Positions 33,392 to 41,389 of a DNA stretch of 41,389 bases are shown here, piece by piece (position 1 is the stretch's first letter; each line of letters opens with the position of its first letter). Both the position numbers and the translations under genes were made by a program. The notes below the pieces were generated by a model, which saw only the letters and a program-made list of their open reading frames with translations, did no database searches and had not been told where the DNA came from. The DNA comes from JAFGJQ01 sp964586145 (lineage in GTDB: Bacteria; Planctomycetota; Phycisphaerae; UBA1845): positions 1 through 41,389 of the forward strand of contig CAZPHH010000041.1 of the NCBI GenBank assembly GCA_964586145.1. The letters are read 5' to 3'.

Positions 33392-33403
33392 TAGAATCCC
33401 GGC
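33392..33403 (+). promoter_or_regulatory. -10 box directly before the pyruvate kinase start codon
   Basis: TAGAAT (five of six matches) ends six bases before ATG 33404, and no Shine-Dalgarno sequence is present. The -35 region is poor. This is consistent with a leaderless transcript starting at the ATG. Confidence 0.4.
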
Positions 33404-34846
33404 ATGAGCACGCACAACAGAGTCGGGACGAAAATCGTTGCCACGCTGGGACCCGCCACGAACCACGCGGAGACCCTGGGCCGCCTGCTTGCGGCCGGTG
33501 TGGACGTGGTGCGGCTAAACTTCTCGCACGGTACGCCGGACGATCACGCGAAGGCGGTTGCCCTGGTGCGGTCGGCCGCAGCCTCGCTCGGACGTCCCAT
33601 CGCCCTGATGGGCGACCTGTGCGGGCCGAAAATCCGACTGCTCGAAGTGCAGGGCAATGCGATCGAGATTCCCGTCGGGCATCGCCTGCGCATTGTGCGG
33701 GAGCCTGTGCTCGGAACGCGTGAACAGGTCGCCACGAACCACCCCACCATCATCGATGACGCGGAGGTGGGGCACGCGGTGCTCATCAACGACGGCGCGG
33801 TCCAGCTTCGTGTGGTGGAGAAGATGGCCGATGCCCTGATCTGCGAGTGCGACGTGCCGGGCGAGATCGGGACTCGCAAGGGTCTGAGCCTTCCCGATTC
33901 CATCCTCCGGCAGGAATCGCTGACGGAGACGGATCTCGAGTACGTCCGGTGGTCGGTGGCCCAGGGGCTTGACTACCTTGCGCTTTCCTTCGTCCGGCGG
34001 GCGGCGGACGTGGAGTTGCTCCGCGCCCGGCTGGCTGAGTTGCAGGGGCAGTGCCACGTCGTTTCCAAGATAGAGACCCGCCACGCCGTCACGAACCTCG
34101 ACGAGATCATTGCGGTGTCGGATGTTGTGATCGTGGCCCGGGGCGACCTCGGGGTCGAAATGGAACTGGCTACCGTCCCGCGCATCCAGAAGGACATCAC
34201 CCACCGCTGCCACCGTGCCGGCAAGCCGGTGATCGTGGCCACCCAGATGCTCCAGAGCATGGTCGAATCGTCCACCCCGACGCGGGCGGAAGTCAGCGAC
34301 GTGGCCAATGCGGTCTTCGACGGCGCGGATGGGCTGCTGCTCTCGGCGGAGACGGCCGTGGGCCGCTACCCGGACGCCGCGGTCCGGATGCTGCGTCGGG
34401 TGGCGGCCGAGACGGAGGCATACGATCAGGACCTGGCCCGGCCGGTCGAGATTTGCGCCGGCACGCACCGCGTGACTGCGGCCCTGGCCCGCGCCGTCGC
34501 GCGGATCGCCAACGACGTAGACGCCCGAGCCGTCGTGCTCTGGACGGACACGGGTTATCTGCCTCGGCTCGCCAGCAAGCACCGCCTCGATCGGCCCGTG
34601 ATCGGGATCGCCCATGCCGAAACCGCGTGGCGGCGGATGGCGCTGTACTACGGCGTCACTCCCGTCTTCGCGTCCGGCGCTGCAGACGTGGAAGACCGGC
34701 TCTCGGAAGCCGACCGGATCGTGCAGGAAATGGGCCTGGCTTCGCCCGGCGAGATGATCATCGTCGCGTTCGGGCCCCGGGCGATCACTCGCCTCAACAC
34801 CGGCACCGTGCTGATCCACACGGTGAATTCGGTCGCCTCGTCCTGA
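33404..34846 (+). CDS. pyk: Pyruvate kinase
   Basis: Pyruvate kinase makes pyruvate and ATP from phosphoenolpyruvate and ADP, the last step of glycolysis, and feeds the pyruvate dehydrogenase encoded nearby. The 480-residue protein contains KIVATLGPA at the start, RLNFSHG, DLCGPKIR, the SKIE lysine near residue 223, ARGDLGVE for the metal, ATQMLQSM and PTRAEVSDVANAVFDGADGLLLSAETA. A C-terminal allosteric domain follows, with the family ending GxxNT/VHxV modified to TGTVLIHTVN. It lies 52 bases after the secreted-protein gene on the same strand and is convergent with the channel gene. No usable Shine-Dalgarno is seen. Confidence 0.96.
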   Translation: MSTHNRVGTKIVATLGPATNHAETLGRLLAAGVDVVRLNFSHGTPDDHAKAVALVRSAAASLGRPIALMGDLCGPKIRLLEVQGNAIEIPVGHRLRIVREPVLGTREQVATNHPTIIDDAEVGHAVLINDGAVQLRVVEKMADALICECDVPGEIGTRKGLSLPDSILRQESLTETDLEYVRWSVAQGLDYLALSFVRRAADVELLRARLAELQGQCHVVSKIETRHAVTNLDEIIAVSDVVIVARGDLGVEMELATVPRIQKDITHRCHRAGKPVIVATQMLQSMVESSTPTRAEVSDVANAVFDGADGLLLSAETAVGRYPDAAVRMLRRVAAETEAYDQDLARPVEICAGTHRVTAALARAVARIANDVDARAVVLWTDTGYLPRLASKHRLDRPVIGIAHAETAWRRMALYYGVTPVFASGAADVEDRLSEADRIVQEMGLASPGEMIIVAFGPRAITRLNTGTVLIHTVNSVASS

Positions 34847-34911
34847 GAGGCCCGGGCGGTGATTCGGTGGTGTCGCCGACTGCCGGCCGGGGCGTTCGCG
34901 TGCGGGTCGCT

Positions 34912-37900
34912 TCATCCGGGGCCGGACGTGTCTGCCTCCGGGTTGCCGGGTTCGTTCGGGTTCGGCGGGGGAACCGCGGAATCCGTCGGCCGGGAGCCGG
35001 GCCCTTCGCGGACCACACGAATCGGGATCACCCCCTTGCCGCCGACGGTGAGCGTCCGCTGCGGGAACGGGATCTCGATGTTGTTCTCCCGGAAGAGGCG
35101 GTCGATGTCGTGGCGAAGCTCCGCCATGCCCGCCCAGCGGTCCCCCGCGTTGGCGAACCACGCCATCAGCGAGAAGTTCAGGCTGCTGTCACCAAAGGCC
35201 ACGAACCAGGCGGCCGGCGGCGGATCGGGCAGGATCTTCGGGTTTTCGCGGGCGGCCTGGATCAGCAACTCCCGGACCCGATCGGTGTTGCTGCCGTACG
35301 CCACGCCCACGTCGACTCGCCCCCGGATTCGCCGGTCGTCCAGCGTCCAGTTCGTGACTGCCGTGTTGATGAAGTCCCCGTTCGGGATGACGATGTCGAT
35401 GTTGTCGAAGGTCTTGATCGTGGTGGACCGCATGTTGATGCGCGTGACTTCGCCAAGCTGCCCGCCCACCTCCACGATGTCGCCCACCTTCATGTGACGC
35501 TCGAAGAAGATGAGCAGCCCGCTGATGAAGTTGACCATCAGGGGCTGCAACCCGAGCCCCAGGCCGAGCCCCAGACCGCCCAGAAGGACGACCAGGGCGC
35601 CCAGGGTCACGCCGACGGTGACCAGGGCGTAGTACAGCCCCACCAGCATGATCGCGTAGTGTGCCAGGGAGCTGACGGCCGCCTGCGCTCCGCGATCGTC
35701 GGCCAGGTACATGGGAAACACCCGCTTGTGCATCTGCCGCCGCACGATCCGGGACACGTACACGCTGATCACGATCACCCCGACGGCCATGATGATCTTG
35801 CCGATGGAGATGCGGCTGTCTCCGCCCAGCGGGAGCGAGTACTCGATAATTCGCTGCACGCGGTACGGGCTGACTCCCCACGCCTGTACGATCCAGATCA
35901 CCGCTCCCGCCGCAATGATCCAACGGGCCAGAACACTCAGCGACCGGGCGAGTTGCGGCCAATCGACCAGCCTGGGCACTTCCGGCCCCTCTTCGGGCGC
36001 GTCGTCACTGTCTTCTGCCGGGGTCGTGGAGGCGCCCTGGGATTCGCGGGGTTGTGTCAGCCGCTCCGTCACCTCCCGCACGACTCGCATCAGCAGCACG
36101 GCGATCAGCAATGCGGCCAGCGTCTGGGAGAGGCTGGCGATCAGGAACTCGGCGAGTGCGCCGTAGCCCGCCACACGCAGCACGAACAACGTCAGAATGA
36201 AGAGAAAGCAGAGCGGATAGAGGCTCACCAGCCCCGAGTACAGTTGTTGGTAGCGCGGATTCCGAATTCGTCCGACCACTCGCACCACCGTCTGCCGGTT
36301 CCGCAGGAAAAGCAGAACGCCCAGGACCGTGAGGCCGCGGATCAGCCCCACCACGTAGTGTCGCAACTCCGGCAGGACCTCAACCGCCGTCAGAAACAAC
36401 GTGAAGGGCGACGTCAAGAGCACGAATCCGATCAACCGGCGCAACCATCGCCGATAGTATGTGGCTACGGCGTTCGAACACGGCACGAGACGGAACCGCG
36501 TTCTCTCGCCCGCGAACGCGATGCGCACCAGCGCCAGACACAGCCCGCCCAGCAGGACGTACCACAGCGCGGTTGTCGCCAGCCGCGTGCCGAGCGGCTC
36601 GGTGGGAAGAGACCGCACCGCGGCCAGCAGCACCAGCACGGGAGTGAGCCAGACGGCGGTCCCCGTGCCGGTCCAGGCAGCCTGGAGCAGAAGACGGTCC
36701 GTCAGCGCCGCGAAAACCGACTGGTTCTCCTTCATCGCGGCCGTCAATGGCGTCACTCGGGCGTCCGCCCATCGAACGGCCTTGCGCCGGTAGGCGTAGG
36801 CCAGGGCCGCGCCCGCCAGCGCGAGGGCCAGCACCGCCGCCGTGTGTGCCGGCGGCAGGTTGTCCAGCCATTCCGCCACCTGCGCGGGGGTGCCGGCCAG
36901 ACGGGCGGCGTCCGCGCCCTCCTGCGTCGGGCCACGCCATAGCGCGGGCAGCGTCTTCCACTGCTGTTTCAGTTGGGCGAAATCCGCGTTGAACCAGCCC
37001 ACGCCCGGAGCAAGGATGTGAGACCAGTAGAGTGCGTCGCCGGTCGCCGCCAGAAGACGCAGGTGTTCCCGGCAGACTTCGATTGCCTCGGCCAGTCGGG
37101 CGATCGGCTCGTCGGCCAGCATCTCCGCCTGGCTGAGCGCTTCCCGCAACGGAGGGAGGTGCTCCGTCGTCAGTTCGTCGCGAAGCTTGCTTGCGTCGAC
37201 GCGCGCGGCCGCGCTGTCGAGCTCCGCAATCTGCGTCGTCATCGTGCTGACGATGCGGTCGATCTCGCTTAGTGCGCTGTCTCGCTGGATGAGGACCTCT
37301 GTCGCGTCCCGCTCGGCCTCGCTCAGCCGTCTGACCAGCGCCTGCAACCGCGTGTTGTACGAGCGGATTTCCGTCTGCAGCTCGCGGTAGCGGATCCGCT
37401 TGACTTGGCTTTCCTGTCGCGACAGGCCCTCCACAAACCGGGTCCACGACTTTGCGCTGCGACCGACGTTGGTCTTCAGCGTGTCCAGCGTCGCCTGGGG
37501 GTAGCGGCGACGGATGGTGTCCACTCGTTGGTTGAGCGTTGTGCGGGTCTGCAGAATCCTCTCGCGGGCCTGCCAGTAGAGGCGGGCCGTGTCGGTCCTG
37601 GCCGACTCCATCTTCTGCTGGATTCGCCTGAGTTCCAGATCGGCTGCGGACTGCCGGATCAACGCACGAAACGCCTCGATCTGATCGGCGTAGGTCCCCA
37701 ACGCGGCCAGCGCGGGCTCGTCGCGATCGAATTCCACCTGCAGCCGGGCCCGTTCCTGGCGGACCGTCGCCAATCGGAGGTTTGCCAGGGCGACCGACCA
37801 CACCAGCGCTCGCTCGCGGATCCGGCGCAGCTCCTGTTGGGCTGTCCCGTCGGCCGGCTGCGTGGCCGGCTGGGTCGTGGGGGTTGTGCGGAAGGTCTCG

Positions 37901-38523
37901 AGGGCCGCCTCCGCCTCGTTCAGTGCGGTGGTCGCCTGCCGGATTTGGACCTCGAAAGCGTCCAGTTCCTGGTCGCGCTTCGTCTGGGCGGCCGCCAGTG
38001 CGTCACGCTGGGTTCGAATCCGCTCGGACTCGACCTCCAGGCGGTCCAGCTCATCCCGGGAATGGAAGCGGGGCGAGATTCGCTCCTCCTCGACGGCCTT
38101 GCGATAGTGAGCGGCCCGCTCCTGGAGCCTGCTGATTTCCGCGTCAGCCTGCTCGCGGCTGGCCTGTTCGCCGAGTTGTCGGATTGCCGCGAGAGTCTGT
38201 CCGTACGACTCCAGCGTCTGGAGATAGTCGCCGAGGACGTGCCGAAGCCGTTCCTTCTCGCGGTTGATCGCTTCCTGGCTCTCCGGACTCGGCGCGTCGT
38301 CCGCGACCTGAACCGGCTGGGTGGTCGTTGCCTTCAGACCGGCCTCGATCGTCGCCCGCACCTCGTCGACGGCCTCGAGGGTTTCCGGCACAGGCTGCGG
38401 CGCAATTGCCTGCTCCGTCGCTGCCGCGGCGTCCCGCTCCTGCGCGGCGCCCGTTCCCGGACCGGCCAGAACCAACAGCCACGCGCCGCAGAGGCGCATG
38501 GACATCCTTGTCACCGCGTTCAT
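34912..38523 (-). CDS. Large MscS-family mechanosensitive channel (MscK-like)
   Basis: The 1203-residue protein has a signal peptide and then a periplasmic region of about 500 residues dominated by coiled-coil heptads rich in Glu, Arg, Gln and Ala. About eleven transmembrane helices follow, then a C-terminal MscS domain with the pore helix LGGLGLGLGLGLQPLMVNF and the beta-domain VEVGGQLGEVTRINMRSTTIKTFDN, ending in a Pro/Asn-rich tail. This is the MscK/KefA plan: a tension-gated channel protecting against hypo-osmotic shock. ATG 38523 is chosen because TACCAT lies seven bases upstream with TGGACC 17 bases before it. An alternative ATG at 38499 has AAGGA five bases upstream, and both leave a good signal peptide. 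Confidence 0.93.
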   Translation of the reverse strand: MNAVTRMSMRLCGAWLLVLAGPGTGAAQERDAAAATEQAIAPQPVPETLEAVDEVRATIEAGLKATTTQPVQVADDAPSPESQEAINREKERLRHVLGDYLQTLESYGQTLAAIRQLGEQASREQADAEISRLQERAAHYRKAVEEERISPRFHSRDELDRLEVESERIRTQRDALAAAQTKRDQELDAFEVQIRQATTALNEAEAALETFRTTPTTQPATQPADGTAQQELRRIRERALVWSVALANLRLATVRQERARLQVEFDRDEPALAALGTYADQIEAFRALIRQSAADLELRRIQQKMESARTDTARLYWQARERILQTRTTLNQRVDTIRRRYPQATLDTLKTNVGRSAKSWTRFVEGLSRQESQVKRIRYRELQTEIRSYNTRLQALVRRLSEAERDATEVLIQRDSALSEIDRIVSTMTTQIAELDSAAARVDASKLRDELTTEHLPPLREALSQAEMLADEPIARLAEAIEVCREHLRLLAATGDALYWSHILAPGVGWFNADFAQLKQQWKTLPALWRGPTQEGADAARLAGTPAQVAEWLDNLPPAHTAAVLALALAGAALAYAYRRKAVRWADARVTPLTAAMKENQSVFAALTDRLLLQAAWTGTGTAVWLTPVLVLLAAVRSLPTEPLGTRLATTALWYVLLGGLCLALVRIAFAGERTRFRLVPCSNAVATYYRRWLRRLIGFVLLTSPFTLFLTAVEVLPELRHYVVGLIRGLTVLGVLLFLRNRQTVVRVVGRIRNPRYQQLYSGLVSLYPLCFLFILTLFVLRVAGYGALAEFLIASLSQTLAALLIAVLLMRVVREVTERLTQPRESQGASTTPAEDSDDAPEEGPEVPRLVDWPQLARSLSVLARWIIAAGAVIWIVQAWGVSPYRVQRIIEYSLPLGGDSRISIGKIIMAVGVIVISVYVSRIVRRQMHKRVFPMYLADDRGAQAAVSSLAHYAIMLVGLYYALVTVGVTLGALVVLLGGLGLGLGLGLQPLMVNFISGLLIFFERHMKVGDIVEVGGQLGEVTRINMRSTTIKTFDNIDIVIPNGDFINTAVTNWTLDDRRIRGRVDVGVAYGSNTDRVRELLIQAARENPKILPDPPPAAWFVAFGDSSLNFSLMAWFANAGDRWAGMAELRHDIDRLFRENNIEIPFPQRTLTVGGKGVIPIRVVREGPGSRPTDSAVPPPNPNEPGNPEADTSGPG

Positions 38524-38530
38524 CGAGGGG

Positions 38531-38559
38531 ATGGTATCCGAAAATCGGGGAACGGTCCA
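38531..38559 (-). promoter_or_regulatory. Candidate promoter of the MscS-type channel
   Basis: Minus-strand TGGACC (38559-38554), 17 bases, then TACCAT (38536-38531). The -10 box ends seven bases before ATG 38523, so the message would be leaderless if that start is used. Confidence 0.4.
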
Positions 38560-38621
38560 ACCGCGAGTGCGAGCCTCCGCGAATGTCGTGTGGGCGCGCG
38601 AAGGCACGGGCCACGCAGAAC

Positions 38622-38696
38622 GGGGGCGCGCGAACAGCGTTCGCCCGCCCCCGGTTGCATTCGCATACGGAGAACCACGTCCTGCCGTGATTCTCC
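38622..38696 (-). terminator. Double hairpin downstream of the PEP-CTERM gene
   Basis: Two strong inverted repeats lie between the PEP-CTERM gene and the channel gene. One is GGGGGCG with CGCCCCC enclosing CGAAC/GTTCG (38622-38652). The other is GGAGAA-C-CACG with CGTG-A-TTCTCC (38669-38696). Neither has a long T-run. They probably end or protect the upstream transcript. Confidence 0.5.
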
Positions 38697-38724
38697 GCAG
38701 CAAGGGTGCAAGAGAGAGAGAGTT

Positions 38725-39369
38725 CTATCGCATCCGACGCCGCCGCGCCAGAGCCCCGACCCCGAGGGTCAGCAGCCCGATTGCGGCCGGCTCCGGAATC
38801 ACCGTCATCTCGACACGAATCTTCGTCACCTGCTCATCCGCGCCAAACTGGCTCGGGTACGCGGTTCGCAACACGATCGGCCCCAGGACCAGCGGATCGC
38901 TGGTCGGAGACGACCATGCATCCGACGGAAGCTGCAGGCTCACGATGCTCTGCTGCTCATTGGCGTTCCGCGTGGTGATGGTCAGGTCGATCGGGCCGAC
39001 CACCACGTAGGTGTCCATGTCCAGGAATTCAAACTCGATCCGCAGCGGGTCCGTCACCCAGGCCTCGCTGGCGTTTGCTTTGGTGATGGTCACGTCGCGA
39101 TAGCCGGTGTCGTTGCCCAGCGCGTCCACCATCCAGAACTGGTCTGTCCAGTTCTTGCTCAGATAACTCCCGCCCGCGCCATTCACCTCAATCGGCTCTG
39201 TTTGCGCTGGGTCTGCCAGCGAGTAGTTCCACACCTCGAAGGCCGACCCCGAGCCGTCATGGCCATACTGCATTCCCAGGTCGAACAGCATCGGACCGGC
39301 GGCCCACGAAGGGCTGGTGAACAGGCACGCCAGCGTCGCAGCCAGCGCGCAGCCTCTGAAAAACTGCAT
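38725..39369 (-). CDS. PEP-CTERM sorting-domain surface protein
   Basis: The 214-residue exported protein has a signal peptide (about 1-23, ending SWA-AG) and a C-terminal PEP-CTERM tripartite signal (VIPEPAAIGLLTLGVGALA then RRRRMR). This signal is recognised by an exosortase (EpsH-like) that removes it and anchors or releases the protein in the exopolysaccharide layer. The body is a predicted beta-sandwich of unknown function (FEVWNYSLADPAQTEP, DMDTYVVVGPIDLTITTRN). GAGAGGAG sits about seven bases before the ATG. No exosortase gene is in the window. It forms a single-gene unit followed by strong hairpins. Confidence 0.88.
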   Translation of the reverse strand: MQFFRGCALAATLACLFTSPSWAAGPMLFDLGMQYGHDGSGSAFEVWNYSLADPAQTEPIEVNGAGGSYLSKNWTDQFWMVDALGNDTGYRDVTITKANASEAWVTDPLRIEFEFLDMDTYVVVGPIDLTITTRNANEQQSIVSLQLPSDAWSSPTSDPLVLGPIVLRTAYPSQFGADEQVTKIRVEMTVIPEPAAIGLLTLGVGALARRRRMR

Positions 39370-40146
39370 GGGGGCTCTCCTCTCTCCGTCGCTCTCTCAG
39401 AAGTGGGTGGCGTGGGCAGCCCTGAACCGGGCCATCCGGCGCCTCCTCCCTAACTCCGCTCCTCCATTGCATCCTAGTCGATTGCTTCCCCGCAATCAAC
39501 CGGCTTCCTTGCGAAATCACCCGGGTGCCGATGCGTTCGGAACGATGGGGATCGGCCGGATGCACGCCCGCGGGATATCGGACGCGATGTCGTGTCCGGA
39601 CCCCGAGGCTCAAGGACGGCGCCGCCACCGAAACGTGACCGCTTCTCGAGAGTCAGGCAACCCACCGAGTCGTTCGTTCGTGGCTTTGTTGCTCCGTCCG
39701 ACAAACCGTGCCGCGTAGCCGGAATTCCGTCCAGACTGATTTCTTTGCATGGGGATTGAATGCAAGCCGGGCCGATCTGGCGCCCAGCCGTGCAGACGAA
39801 GAACGGAGCGGCCGCGCGGGCGAGAGCAACGTGCGCGCCGTGTGTGGGCATGGCGATTCCAGCGCAGTGATTTCCCATTTTGACGTGGGTGGCGCGAGAA
39901 ACACGCGTCCGCTTATTGATCTGACACAGGTGCAGGACAGATAATCATATGACTGTCGTTGACGCCGTGCCGGGCTACGGTTATTCGGTCCTGCTGCGGC
40001 GCGGTTGTCTGCGTGACATTGTCGTGTGGGAAGCCTATAGAGCGTTGCGGGGAGTGTCCGCGGCGCTGGGCTTTCGCCATCCGGCACGCACCGAGCGCCG
40101 CCGGCGTACCCCCGCCCAGAGTCAGGGAGCAACGGGAGGAGAAAAG
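39370..40146. other. Long divergent intergenic region
   Basis: This 777-base gap separates the PEP-CTERM gene from the vWA/TSP3 gene. Both strands have open frames here, but none has a ribosome-binding site or credible protein composition. A candidate plus-strand promoter is at 39916-39945. No conserved RNA structure or repeat was recognised. Confidence 0.5.
39916..39945 (+). promoter_or_regulatory. Candidate promoter of the vWA/TSP3 gene
   Basis: TTGATC (39916-39921) and GATAAT (39940-39945) are 18 bases apart and match the consensus at four and five of six positions. The leader to ATG 40147 would be about 195 bases. Confidence 0.4.
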
Positions 40147-41389
40147 ATGAAGTCTGTGGCTGCAACCCAATCGATCTGTCGGATTCCGTGGCGAACCTTG
40201 CTGCTGAGCACCGCCCTCGTTGTGGGGCCGTGTCCCAGCCTGCAATACCCGCCGTCCAACACCGAGACCATCATCGGCGTGGCGATCGCCAACGGGCAGG
40301 AGGTTCCGCCGTTTGCCTCGTGCAGCGTCGACGCCGACGTGGTCATCATGCTCGAACGGGCGGCCGTGTTCATCAGCCCCGCCGAGCTGCAGGTCCAGCG
40401 GGAGGCCGTGGCCCATCTGCTCGACGGGTTTGACACCTTCGGGGGCGACACCCCGCTGGTGACGGTGGGCGCCTATCCCGACGACGTGGAAGGCGGCGTG
40501 GAGGCCGCAGTCAGCACGACCTGCGCGAAGAACAACTACACGTGCCTCAAGAACGAGGTCAACGCCTTCATGGCGGCGTCAGTGGTGGGAGGAATGCACC
40601 TGGCGGACGCCATCACGGTGTCGCGTCAGGCGATGCCGGAGAAATGCCGCAAACGCTACATCATCCTGTTCAGCGACGGCAACCCGAACGAGCCGGACAA
40701 CCCGGCAAACGCAACGCAGAAGGCCAAGGAAGCGGCGGCGCTGTGCCGCACGGCTTCCGTGGAAGGTCCCATCGGCGTGACGATTCTGACTGTCTTCGTC
40801 AACCTCACCGCGCCGCCCATTCCAGCCGATGCGGTTGCCGGAGAGGCCTTCCTGTCCTCGCAGATTGCCCGGTCGCCGGAAGGACACTTCGTGCTGACGT
40901 CGGCGGATGACATGCCGGCGGTCATGGATGCCATTCTCGACCTGCTGTGCAACGACTGCAACGGGAACGGCATCCCGGACGATTCGGATGCCGAACTGGA
41001 TGCGGACGGCGACGGCACGCCGAACGGCTGCGAAGACTGCAACAACAACGGGATCCTGGATTTCATCGACATCTGCGTCGACCCCGACATTCACGACTGC
41101 AACCTCAACGGCATTCCGGATGCATGCGACCTGGCCAGTGGCACCAGCAGCGACTGCAACCGCAACGGCGTGCCCGACGAGTGCGACCCGGATGCCAACA
41201 ACAATGGCATCCCCGACGACTGCGAGCCCGGCTGCATTGACAGCGACGGCGACGGCATCTGCAATCCGGTCGACAACTGCATCTTCGTGTACAACCCGGA
41301 CCAGAAGGACACGGACGGCGACGGACGGGGCGATGCCTGCGACAACTGCCCCGACGTGCCCAACGCCGACCAGGCCGACTCCGACGGAG
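40147..41389 (+). CDS. Secreted vWA-like protein with TSP3/EF-hand repeats (3' end beyond window)
   Basis: The frame is open from ATG 40147 to the window end (414 codons), with GGAGGAG before the start. After an N-terminal hydrophobic segment (about 14-30), residues 60-268 look like a von Willebrand factor A fold: ADVVIML first strand, VVGGMHLADAI and RYIILFSDGNPNEP. The metal site is degenerate, since DxSxS reads ERAAV and the usual Thr is Met. From about 269 on there are at least seven Asp/Asn-rich calcium repeats (DCNGNGIPDD, DADGDGTPNG, DCNLNGIPDACD, DSDGDGICN and DTDGDGRGDACD forms) like thrombospondin type 3. Cysteines pair within repeats. It is probably an extracellular, calcium-stiffened protein; the anchor or sorting signal is not visible. 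Confidence 0.82.
   Translation, partial: MKSVAATQSICRIPWRTLLLSTALVVGPCPSLQYPPSNTETIIGVAIANGQEVPPFASCSVDADVVIMLERAAVFISPAELQVQREAVAHLLDGFDTFGGDTPLVTVGAYPDDVEGGVEAAVSTTCAKNNYTCLKNEVNAFMAASVVGGMHLADAITVSRQAMPEKCRKRYIILFSDGNPNEPDNPANATQKAKEAAALCRTASVEGPIGVTILTVFVNLTAPPIPADAVAGEAFLSSQIARSPEGHFVLTSADDMPAVMDAILDLLCNDCNGNGIPDDSDAELDADGDGTPNGCEDCNNNGILDFIDICVDPDIHDCNLNGIPDACDLASGTSSDCNRNGVPDECDPDANNNGIPDDCEPGCIDSDGDGICNPVDNCIFVYNPDQKDTDGDGRGDACDNCPDVPNADQADSDG

Noticed and set aside
34051..36942. 963-codon plus-strand frame antisense to pyk end and the channel gene
   Set aside because: Composition is Arg/Gln/His/Pro-rich and the first part lies out of frame inside pyk; both overlapped genes are clearly real.

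Overview
The window reads as a chromosomal piece of a GC-rich planctomycete, most likely from the Phycisphaerae. The evidence is a PEP-CTERM surface protein, a very large secreted protein with a C-terminal dockerin-like tail of the kind common in that group, an exported protein with Asp/Asn-rich calcium-binding (TSP3-like) repeats, a large MscS-type channel, and an ECF sigma factor paired with a long membrane anti-sigma factor. The placement is inference from protein style, because no rRNA gene is present. No tRNA, rRNA, CRISPR array, insertion sequence or prophage was seen.

Layout. 1-3.9 kb (minus strand): a 219-residue unknown protein, aspS, then thiS-thiG. 4.2-6.9 kb (plus): an ECF sigma factor and its membrane anti-sigma partner. 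7.1-11.1 kb (minus): a metallophosphatase-like protein, flgM, a NeuA-like cytidylyltransferase, a small lipoprotein and an HU/IHF-type protein, in transcription order. 11.3-12.2 kb (plus): a SEC-C mini-protein and rsmG. 12.3-28.2 kb is a long minus-strand block. In transcription order it holds a DUF1847 protein, pyruvate dehydrogenase E1 (aceE) and E2, a PLP amino-acid decarboxylase, three tandem paralogous polytopic glycosyltransferases, a DUF350 membrane protein, a glutathionylspermidine-synthase-like ATP-grasp ligase and an unknown protein. 28.2-28.8 kb is gene-poor but rich in structure. It has a promoter, several hairpins, a near-complete complement of the 16S rRNA 3' tail ahead of an 11-codon ORF, and a terminator-like stem. 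28.8-34.8 kb (plus): a YwqK/MORN-repeat lipoprotein-like gene, a 1236-residue secreted Asp-box protein and pyruvate kinase. 34.9-39.4 kb (minus): a giant MscS channel and a PEP-CTERM protein. 40.1 kb to the end (plus): a vWA-like/TSP3 protein cut by the window edge.

How the genes work together. Central carbon metabolism (pyk, aceE, E2) sits beside envelope genes. The decarboxylase, three lipid-linked-sugar glycosyltransferases, DUF350 protein and ATP-grasp ligase are co-oriented with short gaps or overlaps, and may form an uncharacterised envelope-modification unit in which a decarboxylation-derived amine is ligated. That is a hypothesis. The least explained nucleotide-level features are the candidate structured RNA at about 28462-28766 and a recurring -10-like box placed 6-7 bases before several start codons, which suggests leaderless transcripts.
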